This document shows positions 8,756-15,976 of a stretch of DNA of 64,000 nucleotides, in pieces (the stretch's first letter is position 1; every line of letters starts with the position of its first letter). The position numbers and the translations under genes are program-made. The notes beneath the pieces were generated by a model, which saw only the letters and a list, made by a program, of their open reading frames with translations, had not been told where the DNA came from and did no database searches. The DNA comes from Streptomyces sp. NBC_01235 (GTDB lineage Bacteria > Actinomycetota > Actinomycetes > Streptomycetales > Streptomycetaceae), in assembly GCF_035989285.1 (NCBI RefSeq), contig NZ_CP108513.1, positions 8,680,001 to 8,744,000 on the forward strand, in the 5' to 3' direction.

Positions 8756-10024
8756 ATGAGGGCAGACGACGCGGATGTCGCGGACGAGGCGGCACGGGAG
8801 GCGTCCGGGTTCACGGGACGTCGCTGGCTGCTGCCGTCGACCCTGGTCGCGGAGCTCGCCCCGGAAGCCGAGCGGCCCGGCCGGTCGCACCGGCGCACCG
8901 CGCGCGATTGGGTCGTCGACTTCTGCTGCTTCCTCCTGGCCGTCGCCGTCGGCCTGGCGGTCGCCGACTCCTTCCCCGGCGAACGGGACCTCCCGCCCGC
9001 CTTCGCCCTGACCGACCAGCTCCTGGGCGCCCTCGCCTGCGCGGCGGTCTGGCTGCGCCGCCGGTGGCCCCTCGGCCTCGCGGTCGCGATGGTCCCCCTC
9101 GGCTTCCTGTCGACCACCTCGGCCGGCGCCTGCACCGTCGCCCTCTTCACGCTCGCCGTGCACCGGCCCCTGCGGTACGTGGCCTGGGTGGGCGGCACCC
9201 AGCTCGCCCTGATCCCGCTGCTGGCCTGGGCGCGCCCGGACCCCACGCTGGCGTACGGGCCCGCGGTGGTGTGGAGCGTGCTCATCACCGTCACGGCCGT
9301 CGGCTGGGGCATGTTCGTACGGTCCAAGCGGCAGCTGATGCTGAGCCTGCGCGAGCGCGCCCGGCGCGCCGAGACGGAGGCCCGCCTGCGCGGCGAGCAG
9401 GCACAGCGGCTCGCCCGCGAGGCCATCGCCCGGGAGATGCACGACGTGCTCGCCCACCGGCTCACCCTGCTCAGCGTGCACGCGGGCGCGCTGGAGTTCC
9501 GCCCCGACGCGCCTCGCGAGGAGATCGCGCGGGCGGCCGGCGTCATCCGCGAGAGCGCCCACGAGGCCCTCCAGGACCTGCGGGAGATCATCGGCGTCCT
9601 GCGGGCGGGCGAGCCCGACGACGCCGGGCGCCCGCAGCCGACGCTGGCCGCCCTGGACACGCTGGTCGCCGAGTCCCGTGAGGCGGGCATGAAGGTCACC
9701 CTCGACCAGCGCGTCACCGACGCCGCGGCCGTCCCCGCCTCCGTCGGCCGCACCGCCTACCGCATCGCCCAGGAGTGCCTCACCAACGCCCGCAAGCACG
9801 CCCCGGGCGCGGAGACCGCGGTCACCGTCACCGGCGGCCCCGGCGAGGGCCTGGCCGTCACCGTACGCAACCCGGCCCCCGAGGGCGACGTACCCCCCGT
9901 CCCCGGCTCCGGCCAGGGCCTGATCGGCCTGACCGAACGAGCGACGCTGGCCGGAGGCCGGCTGGAACACGGGGCGTGGGGAGACGGGGGATTCGAGGTA
10001 CGGGCGTGGCTGCCGTGGGGGTGA
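8756..10024 (+). CDS. two-component sensor histidine kinase (NarL/DesK type)
   Basis: A 422-residue membrane histidine kinase. About four to five transmembrane segments span residues 50-190 (for example VDFCCFLLAVAVGLAVAD and PLGLAVAMVPLGFLS). The HisKA_3 dimerisation helix carries the phospho-acceptor His in AIAREMHDVLAHRLTLL. The ATPase domain has the N box CLTNARKHAPG and G-rich GSGQGLIGLTERATLAGG. The ATG at 8756 is the first good start. Its signal is unknown since there is no extracellular sensor domain. The cognate response regulator is 312 bases downstream. The stop overlaps the start of a small open frame. Confidence 0.9.
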   Translation: MRADDADVADEAAREASGFTGRRWLLPSTLVAELAPEAERPGRSHRRTARDWVVDFCCFLLAVAVGLAVADSFPGERDLPPAFALTDQLLGALACAAVWLRRRWPLGLAVAMVPLGFLSTTSAGACTVALFTLAVHRPLRYVAWVGGTQLALIPLLAWARPDPTLAYGPAVVWSVLITVTAVGWGMFVRSKRQLMLSLRERARRAETEARLRGEQAQRLAREAIAREMHDVLAHRLTLLSVHAGALEFRPDAPREEIARAAGVIRESAHEALQDLREIIGVLRAGEPDDAGRPQPTLAALDTLVAESREAGMKVTLDQRVTDAAAVPASVGRTAYRIAQECLTNARKHAPGAETAVTVTGGPGEGLAVTVRNPAPEGDVPPVPGSGQGLIGLTERATLAGGRLEHGAWGDGGFEVRAWLPWG

Positions 10025-10263
10025 GCGGTGTCCGTCTCGTCGTCCGGGGGCCGAGCCGCGCCGGCCTGACCGGCCCGTGCGGGTGGGCGGTGCCGGTGCG
10101 CGTGCAGCGGGTGCGGGCCTGCACCGTGGGCGCCCCGCCGCCCGGCCCGCCGCTGGTCCAGGTCTGCTCCGAATCCGGCGGCCCGGCATCCGTGACAGCC
10201 GTCGTCTGGTGGGAGGCCCGCCGGCTGCGCAGCCGCTACGGGGTGTCGCTGCGCGGGCGGTGA
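10021..10263 (+). CDS. possible small protein between kinase and regulator
   Basis: An open frame of 80 residues starts at a GTG that overlaps the kinase stop (GTGA), a typical translational-coupling arrangement. It reads SGVRLVVRGPSRAGLTGP to RRLRSRYGVSLRGR, is basic, and has no known motif. The codon bias is compatible with coding, but it is short and could be spurious. Its place inside a two-component operon is the main argument for reality. Confidence 0.4.
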   Translation: MSGVRLVVRGPSRAGLTGPCGWAVPVRVQRVRACTVGAPPPGPPLVQVCSESGGPASVTAVVWWEARRLRSRYGVSLRGR

Positions 10264-10335
10264 CCCGGCGCACCCGCTCAACTCGCAGGCCACAACGGCG
10301 ACCAGGTACTCCACAGCCGTGATTACGTAAGGCCC

Positions 10336-11028
10336 ATGACTGCGATCAGACTCCTCCTCGTCGACGACGATCCCCTGGTGCGGGCCGGTCTGGCCTTCAT
10401 GATGGGGGGCGCCGACGACATCGAGATCGTCGGTGAGGCCGCCGACGGCGGCGAGGTCGAGGCTCTCGTGGACCGCACCCGACCCGATGTCGTCCTGATG
10501 GACATCCGGATGGCGGCCGTGGACGGGCTCACCGCCACGGAGCGGCTGCGCGGGCGGGCGGACGCTCCGCAGGTCGTGGTGCTCACCACCTTCCACGCCG
10601 ACGAGCAGGTGCTGCGGGCGCTGCGCGCGGGGGCCGCCGGGTTCGTCCTCAAGGACACCCCGCCCGCAGAGATCCTGGACGCCGTGCGCCGGGTCGCGGC
10701 CGGTGACCCGGTCCTGTCGCCCACGATCACGCGGCAGTTGATGGACCACGCGGCCGGTACGGCGGCCGACACCCGGCGCGCTCACGCGCGCGTGCGGCTC
10801 GCCGCGCTCGGCGAACGCGAACGCGAGGTGGCCGTCGCCGTCGGCCGGGGACTGTCCAACGCGGACATCGCCGCCCGACTGTTCATGAGCGTCGCCACCG
10901 TCAAGGCCCACGTCTCCCGGGTCCTGGCCAAGCTCGACCTCAACAACCGGGTGCAGATCGCCCTGTTGGCGTACGACGCTGGGCTCCTGGAGGACGGGGT
11001 GGCGGACGCGGCGGAGGACGGGTACTAG
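10336..11028 (+). CDS. LuxR-family response regulator
   Basis: A 230-residue NarL/FixJ-type response regulator. The receiver domain (residues 1-120) has the acidic pocket VDDD at 9-12, phospho-acceptor Asp56 in VVLMDIRM, Thr in VVVLTTFHA and Lys in FVLKDTPP. The C-terminal LuxR helix-turn-helix is at about 160-215 (ALGEREREVAVAVGRGLSNADIAARLFMSVATVKAHVSRVLAKL). It is the evident partner of the HisKA_3 kinase upstream. Target genes are not predictable from the window. Confidence 0.92.
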   Translation: MTAIRLLLVDDDPLVRAGLAFMMGGADDIEIVGEAADGGEVEALVDRTRPDVVLMDIRMAAVDGLTATERLRGRADAPQVVVLTTFHADEQVLRALRAGAAGFVLKDTPPAEILDAVRRVAAGDPVLSPTITRQLMDHAAGTAADTRRAHARVRLAALGEREREVAVAVGRGLSNADIAARLFMSVATVKAHVSRVLAKLDLNNRVQIALLAYDAGLLEDGVADAAEDGY

Positions 11029-11052
11029 CCGTCGCTCCCGTGCGTCGGGGGA

Positions 11053-11390
11053 GTGACGGAGGGGAGTGGCCTGGCCGAGGTGATCGATCTGGGGGAGTTC
11101 GGCGACGGGCTGGGCGGGACCCGCACACGGTGTACGCGCGACTGCGCGAGCGCGGCCCGGTGCCCCGGGCGCGGCCGCCCGGCGCCGACGGACGGTACGC
11201 GACGTGGCTCGTCGTGGGGTACGAGCAGGCGCGGGCGGCGCTCGCCGACCCGAGACTGTCCAAGGACAGCAGCCGGATCGGGGGCACGTACCTCGACGAG
11301 CAGCTGATCGGCCCGTATCTGCTGACCGCCGACCCGCCGCAGCACACCCGCCTGCGCGCGCTGGTCTCCCGTGCCTCGGAGACCGTCAGG
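11053..11390 (+). pseudogene. truncated, frameshifted cytochrome P450
   Basis: GTG at 11053 opens VTEGSGLAEVIDLGEFGDGLG, a normal start for an actinobacterial P450. After about residue 21 the match jumps to the next frame: DPHTVYARLRERGPVPRA, then YATWLVVGYEQARAALADPRLSKDSSRIGG and LLTADPPQHTRLRALVSRA. The last segment is the helix C region (DPPxHTRLR) near residue 110. The similarity stops there. The I-helix, ExxR and heme Cys are all missing. A frameshift plus a large 3' truncation make it a pseudogene. Confidence 0.75.
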
Positions 11391-11491
11391 TCAGGGCCGT
11401 GTCCGGGCGGCGCCCTTCACAGGCCGGGCACCCGCCGGCCCTCGGGCAACGCGCTCACCCGACGGGAACGCGCTCGCCGACGGGGGCGTGC

Positions 11492-12508
11492 TCAGCCGGC
11501 TCCCGATGTCGCCGGGATCTCCGCGAGCCATACCGCCCTGCGCTCACGCCGGGACACCTCGCAGGCCTCCGCGATGCGCAGGGCGTGGAGGGCCTCGCGG
11601 CCGTCGCAGGGATTGGCCCGCTCGCCGCGCACGACGTCCACGAACGCGGCGAGCTCCGCCTCGTACGCGGGCTCGAAGCGCTCCAGGAACCCGCTCCACG
11701 GCTTGTCCGCGGCCGGCGGACCGGTGGGCTCGGTGGACGCGATCGGCGTGCGGTCGTCCAGGCCCACGACGATCTGGTCGAGTTCCCCGGCCAGCTCCAT
11801 GCGGACGTCGTAGCCCGCGCCGTTCAGCCGCGTCGCCGTCGCCGTGGCGAGCGTGCCGTCGTCGAGGGTGAGAACCACGGCGGCCGTGTCGACGTCTCCC
11901 GCCTCGCGGAACATCGCGGGCCCGGCGTCGGAGCCGGCCGCGTACACGTCCGTCACCTGGCGCCCGGTGACCCAGCGCAGGCAGTCGAAGTCGTGGATGA
12001 GCGCGTCCCGGTAGATCCCGCCGGACACCGGCAGCCACGCGGCCGGCGGCGCCGACTCGTCGGACGTCAGCGCCCGCACGGTGTGCAGCCGTCCGAGCCG
12101 CCCCGACCGCACCGCCTCGCGAGCCCCCGTGTACCCCGCGTCGAAGCGGCGCTGGAAGCCCATCTGAAGGATCGTTCCGGCAGCCTCGACCTCGGCGATC
12201 GCCTGTAATGTCCCGGCCAGGTCCAGGGCGATCGGCTTCTCGCAGAAGACCGGAAGCCCGGAGCGCGCTGCCCGACCGATCAGTTCGGCGTGGGCCGAGG
12301 TCGCCGTCGTGATCACGACGGCGTCCACGCCCCAGCGGAATATCTCGTCCACCCCAGGGGCGGCCGTCTCGCCCAGCCGATGCGCGAGCTCCTGGGCGCG
12401 CGCGTGGTCCGCGTCCGTCAGGATCAGGGATCCGACCTCGCGGTGACGGCTGAGTGTGTTCGCATGAATGGTGCCTATGCGGCCCGTCCCGATGACCCCG
12501 ATGCGCAT
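11492..12508 (-). CDS. Gfo/Idh/MocA-family oxidoreductase, inositol dehydrogenase-like
   Basis: A 338-residue NAD(P)-dependent sugar or inositol dehydrogenase. It begins MRIGVIGTGRIGTIHANTL, a Rossmann nucleotide site, and carries the EKP motif in PVFCEKPIALDL that contacts nicotinamide. The region GFQRRFDAGYTGAREAVRSGRLGRLH is typical of inositol 2-dehydrogenase (IolG) proteins, and the catalytic His is likely in RDALIHDFDCLRW. It is divergent from a GntR regulator with a 102-base gap holding the palindrome TGTCCGGACA, so it is probably under that regulator. Substrate is inferred only from family resemblance. Confidence 0.87.
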   Translation of the reverse strand: MRIGVIGTGRIGTIHANTLSRHREVGSLILTDADHARAQELAHRLGETAAPGVDEIFRWGVDAVVITTATSAHAELIGRAARSGLPVFCEKPIALDLAGTLQAIAEVEAAGTILQMGFQRRFDAGYTGAREAVRSGRLGRLHTVRALTSDESAPPAAWLPVSGGIYRDALIHDFDCLRWVTGRQVTDVYAAGSDAGPAMFREAGDVDTAAVVLTLDDGTLATATATRLNGAGYDVRMELAGELDQIVVGLDDRTPIASTEPTGPPAADKPWSGFLERFEPAYEAELAAFVDVVRGERANPCDGREALHALRIAEACEVSRRERRAVWLAEIPATSGAG

Positions 12509-12550
12509 GAAACAAAAGTGGGGTCGAGGGCCGCATCCTGTCAATGCGTA

Positions 12551-12560
12551 TGTCCGGACA
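12551..12560. promoter_or_regulatory. candidate GntR operator, copy 1
   Basis: TGTCCGGACA is a perfect 10-base palindrome in the intergenic region shared by the Gfo/Idh and GntR genes. The same sequence recurs downstream of the GntR gene at 13429-13438. See that entry for the paired site. Confidence 0.5.
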
Positions 12561-12610
12561 ACCGAACTACACAACTTCCCGTCAACCGGCCGCAGAGCTA
12601 CGCTCGGCCC

Positions 12611-13375
12611 GTGCCGAAACCAGAAGTGGACCCGACCGTGCAGCTCGAACTCCGTGTGGACCGAAGCTCTCCGGTGCCGTTGTACTTCCAGTTGGCCCAG
12701 CAGTTGGAAGCCGCGATCGAGCACGGCTCGCTCACCCCCGGCAGCCTGCTGGGCAACGAGATCGAGCTCGCGGCACGGCTCGGCCTGTCCCGGCCGACCG
12801 TGCGCCAGGCGATCCAGTCGCTCGTCGACAAGGGTCTCCTGGTCCGCCGCCGGGGCGTGGGCACGCAGGTCGTGCACAGCCAGGTCAAGCGGCCGCTGGA
12901 GCTCAGCAGCCTGTACGACGACCTGGAGGCGGCCGGGCAGCGTCCGGCGACCACGGTCCTGGTCAACACCATGGTCCCGGCGTCCGCCGAGGTCGCTGCC
13001 GCGCTCGCGGTGGCCGAGGGCAGTGACGTCCACCGGGTGGAGCGGCTGCGGCTGGCGCACGGGGAGCCGATGGCGTACCTGTGCAACCACCTCCCCTCCG
13101 GCCTGCTCGACCTGGACACCGACCAGCTCCAGGCCACCGGCCTGTACCGCCTGATGCGGGCCGCCGGGATCACCCTGCACAGCGCCCGCCAGTCCATCGG
13201 GGCCCGCGCCGCGACCGCCGACGAGGCCGAGCGGCTCGCCGAGGACGAGGGCGCCCCGCTGCTGACCATGCAGCGCACCACCTTCGACGACACCGGCCGG
13301 GCGGTGGAGTTCGGCGACCACATCTATCGGCCGACCCGCTACTCCTTCGAGTTCCAGCTGCTCGTAAGGCCCTGA
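12611..13375 (+). CDS. GntR/HutC-family transcriptional regulator
   Basis: A 254-residue repressor of the HutC subfamily. The winged helix is at residues about 15-80 (VPLYFQLAQQLEAAIEHGSLTPG, then LSRPTVRQAIQSLVDKGLLVRRRGVGTQVV). The UTRA effector domain follows (LYDDLEAAGQRPATTVL to FGDHIYRPTRYSFEFQLLVRP), which binds sugars or related ligands. The GTG start at 12611 gives MPKPEVDPT. Position and domain match the regulator of a sugar ABC transporter locus near a ROK kinase that I recall from S. coelicolor (around SCO6256-SCO6260). Here the transporter is missing. Confidence 0.9.
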   Translation: MPKPEVDPTVQLELRVDRSSPVPLYFQLAQQLEAAIEHGSLTPGSLLGNEIELAARLGLSRPTVRQAIQSLVDKGLLVRRRGVGTQVVHSQVKRPLELSSLYDDLEAAGQRPATTVLVNTMVPASAEVAAALAVAEGSDVHRVERLRLAHGEPMAYLCNHLPSGLLDLDTDQLQATGLYRLMRAAGITLHSARQSIGARAATADEAERLAEDEGAPLLTMQRTTFDDTGRAVEFGDHIYRPTRYSFEFQLLVRP

Positions 13376-13408
13376 AACCGGGGGCGAGAGGCCCGTATGC
13401 GTCGCAAT

Positions 13409-13438
13409 GTCCCGACAATGTGACCGGATGTCCGGACA
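13409..13438. promoter_or_regulatory. paired candidate GntR operator, copies 2 and 3
   Basis: TGTCCCGACA (13409-13418) and TGTCCGGACA (13429-13438) start exactly 20 bases apart, two helical turns. The second is identical to the palindrome upstream of the regulator. They would have controlled the transporter operon whose first gene survives as a fragment at 13722-14070. They are now stranded before a transposase remnant. Confidence 0.5.
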
Positions 13439-13466
13439 GGGCGACCGAGGGGTGGTCCCCGGCCGT

Positions 13467-13736
13467 GAGGCGGTTGTTCCCCGTGCAGAGGGATCGAGAA
13501 GAACTCGCGCAGGAGCCAGGCCGAGTTCGTCTGCGTGCCCTGTGGGTTCACCTGCGACGCCGACGAGAACGCAGCACACGATGTCGCGGCAGGACAGGGC
13601 GGGATCCCACGCCCCCGGGGCTCAGCCGGTGCCGGAGGGATGACAACGGCCACCCGCCGTTCGAGCGTCCGTGAACCTCGGCCCGCCTGGGGTGGAATCC
13701 CCCTCTTTGAGGGGGGAGGATGTCAATGAACACAGC
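13467..13736 (+). mobile_element. IS200/IS605-type tnpB 3' remnant with terminal hairpin
   Basis: In one frame the sequence reads CSPCRGIEKNSRRSQAEF, VCVPCGFTCDADENAAHDVAAG and then PAWGGIPLFEGGGCQ-stop. This is the C-terminal zinc ribbon (CxxC...CxxC), DADxNAA catalytic motif and tail of a TnpB/OrfB protein. The stop is followed at once by the conserved right end of such elements, GGAATCCCC-hairpin-GGGGAGGATGTCAA. The N-terminal two thirds and the left end are gone. The element ends next to the start of a sugar-binding lipoprotein gene. Confidence 0.75.
13698..13717 (+). ncRNA. relic 3' hairpin of an IS605 omega-RNA
   Basis: TCCCCCTC-TTT-GAGGGGGGA forms a strong stem directly after the tnpB remnant. 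In TnpB systems the guide RNA overlaps the 3' end of tnpB and ends at the right end of the element, with the guide being the flanking DNA. The hairpin is preserved here although the protein is not. Whether it is transcribed is unknown. Confidence 0.45.
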
Positions 13737-14070
13737 AAGAAGGGCGGGCGGGCACGTGAAGGGCACGCGGCCTCGTGGCATGGTTGGGGACCTGGGCAGG
13801 GATCGCGTTGGCGAGGGGCACTCGGCGTGGCCCCGGCAGGATGCGGCGCGACCGGTGGCAAGCGCGTGGAAGTCGCCCGCAAGGCCGCTGCCGCCCAGGG
13901 AAGGGTGGCGGTGAAGACCCCGCTGGACGTTCGCGATGATCACCCGCTCGGGTGACGGCGACACCTTCTGGGACATCGTCCGGAGCGGCGAGCAGACGGC
14001 CGTCACGGACAACGTCAACTTTCTGTCCTCCGTCGCCGCGCTGCGCTGCCCCGCTCGGCACCCGACGTGA
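13722..14070 (+). pseudogene. sugar ABC transporter substrate-binding lipoprotein, remnant
   Basis: ATG near 13728 begins MNTARRAGG. In the next frame comes GALGVAPAGCGATGGKRVEVARKA, with lipobox PAGC (Cys codon 13842-13844), then VAVKTP. A one-base slip at about 13923 leads to WTFAMITRSGDGDTFWDIVRSG and TDNVNFLSS, the first strand of a periplasmic sugar-binding fold. After about 14034 similarity ends and a stop appears. This is the first third of a substrate-binding lipoprotein with at least two frameshifts. It identifies the lost transporter. Confidence 0.7.
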
Positions 14071-14092
14071 GGGTGAGGCAGAATCGGCGACG

Positions 14093-15241
14093 ATGAGCAC
14101 CTACGGCAACTTCAGCGCCCCCATCGGCTCCCGCCGCGCCCCCGCACTCCGCACCGTGGGCACCAGGGAGCGCCGCTCGCACCTCACCGCACCCCGTGTG
14201 CCGACCGTCGGCATCGACATCGGCGGCACCAAGGTGATGGCGGGCGTCGTCGACGCCGACGGCAACATCCTGGAGAAGGTCCGCACGGAGACCCCGGACA
14301 AGTCCAAGAGCCCGAAGGTCGTGGAGGACACGATCGTCGAGCTGGTCCTGGACCTGTCCGACCGCCACGACGTGCACGCGGTCGGCGTCGGCGCGGCGGG
14401 GTGGGTCGACGCGGACCGCAACCGCGTCCTGTTCGCGCCCCACCTGTCCTGGCGCAACGAGCCCCTCAGGGACCGCCTCTCCGGCCGCCTGGCGGTTCCC
14501 GTCCTGGTGGACAACGACGCCAACACCGCCGCCTGGGCGGAGTGGCGGTTCGGCGCGGGCCGCGGCGAGGACCACCTCGTCATGATCACCCTCGGCACCG
14601 GCATCGGCGGCGCGATCCTGGAGGACGGCCAGGTCAAGCGCGGCAAGTACGGCGTTGCCGGCGAGTTCGGCCATATGCAGGTCGTGCCCGGCGGTCACCG
14701 CTGCCCGTGCGGCAACCGCGGCTGCTGGGAGCAGTACAGCTCGGGCAACGCGCTGGTCAGGGAGGCGCGCGAACTGGCCGCGGCCGACTCTCCGGTGGCC
14801 TACGGGATCATCGAGCACGTCAAGGGCAACATCGGTGACATCACCGGCCCGATGATCACCGAGCTGGCCCGTGAGGGCGACGCCATGTGCATCGAGCTGC
14901 TCCAGGACATCGGCCAGTGGCTCGGCGTCGGCATCGCCAACCTGGCCGCCGCCCTCGACCCGTCCTGCTTCGTGATCGGCGGCGGTGTCTCGGCCGCCGA
15001 CGACCTGCTGATCAGCCCCGCGCGGGACGCGTTCAAGCGCCAGCTCACCGGCCGCGGCTACCGTCCCGAGGCCCGGATAGTGCGCGCTCAGCTGGGCCCC
15101 GAGGCCGGCATGGTCGGCGCCGCAGACCTGGCCCGACTGGTCGCCCGCCGCTTCCGGCGCGCCAAGCGCCGCCGCGTCGAGCGCTACGAGCGCTTCGAAC
15201 GGTTCACGGAGGCGGCCCGCCGCACCCAGGACACGGCATGA
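14093..15241 (+). CDS. ROK-family sugar kinase (glucokinase-like)
   Basis: A 382-residue ROK protein. After a 38-residue N-terminal extension come the ATP site VGIDIGGTKVMAG (40-52), the sugar-binding VDNDANTAAWAEW with catalytic Asp near 140-142, the ATP motif LGTGIGGAI and the zinc motif CPCGNRGCWE (204-213). A basic C-terminal tail (RRFRRAKRRRVERYERFERF) follows. No HTH is present, so it is a kinase rather than an NagC-type repressor. Position and sequence resemble S. coelicolor SCO6260, a second glucose kinase encoded with an ABC transporter. Here the transporter genes before it are lost. Confidence 0.9.
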   Translation: MSTYGNFSAPIGSRRAPALRTVGTRERRSHLTAPRVPTVGIDIGGTKVMAGVVDADGNILEKVRTETPDKSKSPKVVEDTIVELVLDLSDRHDVHAVGVGAAGWVDADRNRVLFAPHLSWRNEPLRDRLSGRLAVPVLVDNDANTAAWAEWRFGAGRGEDHLVMITLGTGIGGAILEDGQVKRGKYGVAGEFGHMQVVPGGHRCPCGNRGCWEQYSSGNALVREARELAAADSPVAYGIIEHVKGNIGDITGPMITELAREGDAMCIELLQDIGQWLGVGIANLAAALDPSCFVIGGGVSAADDLLISPARDAFKRQLTGRGYRPEARIVRAQLGPEAGMVGAADLARLVARRFRRAKRRRVERYERFERFTEAARRTQDTA

Positions 15242-15275
15242 CCGCCGCGTCCCCCCGTACCACCCGGGACACCGC

Positions 15276-15869
15276 ATGACAGCATCGCTGCCCCGCCAGG
15301 CCGCGCCCCCCGACGAGCCGTCCCCCCCGCCGGAGGACCGCCGTCACGTGATCCGCCGCAGGGCGCTCACCCTGCTGATCATCGTGCTGCTCATCGGCGT
15401 CCCGGCCGGTTACCTGGTGATCTCCGCCAACCAGAGCCGGGACAGCGGCAAGGACAAGGAGGCGAAGTACTCGGCGACCGGCCTGACCGCCGACTGGCCG
15501 TCGATGGTCCAGCGCCGCCTGTACCAGGTGCCGATCCCGCACCCCTCCAACCAGGTCGCCTACTACGAGACGAACAACTGGAAGACCAGCCGGCTCTACG
15601 TGCAGTTCCAGACCACGCAGGCCGGACTCGACCAGTTCCTCGCGGACATCGGCGTCAGCCGGGCCGCCCTGAAGAAGGGCGACATCACCATCAGCGCCCG
15701 CGACCAGGAGATCACCGGCTGGAAGTTCACGGGCCCCGGCTCCCGCCCCGGCGACGACTTCGGCATCGCCCGTGAGCAGAAGAACCCCGACCCGACGCTG
15801 GACGTGGTGGTGAACACCGGCAACGCGATCTACCCCTTCGTCTACGTCGTCTCGCGCACGGTGCCCTGA
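15276..15869 (+). CDS. membrane-anchored protein of unknown function
   Basis: A 197-residue protein. A Pro-rich cytoplasmic N terminus (residues 1-22) is followed by RRR and one transmembrane helix (about 29-49, [21 protein letters not shown]). The C-terminal 145 residues would be outside the membrane and include [32 protein letters not shown] and a conserved-looking [23 protein letters not shown] end. No known domain is recognised. It is 34 bases downstream of the ROK gene, perhaps in one transcript, and precedes the helicase gene by about 100 bases. Confidence 0.78.
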   Translation: MTASLPRQAAPPDEPSPPPEDRRHVIRRRALTLLIIVLLIGVPAGYLVISANQSRDSGKDKEAKYSATGLTADWPSMVQRRLYQVPIPHPSNQVAYYETNNWKTSRLYVQFQTTQAGLDQFLADIGVSRAALKKGDITISARDQEITGWKFTGPGSRPGDDFGIAREQKNPDPTLDVVVNTGNAIYPFVYVVSRTVP

Positions 15870-15976
15870 CCGGACCCGATCGGGTGTCCGGCCGGCCGCC
15901 GGGACCGATTGTCAGACCCCGCCCGTAGAGTCGAAGACGACTGATCCGACATGCGGGCGGGAGGTGGACACAAGGT

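Noticed and set aside
13720..13914. Small CsbD-like stress protein starting MSMNTARRAGG
   Set aside because: The similarity faded on inspection; lipobox PAGC and the WTFAMITRSGDGDTFW block in adjacent frames fit a sugar-binding lipoprotein remnant better.
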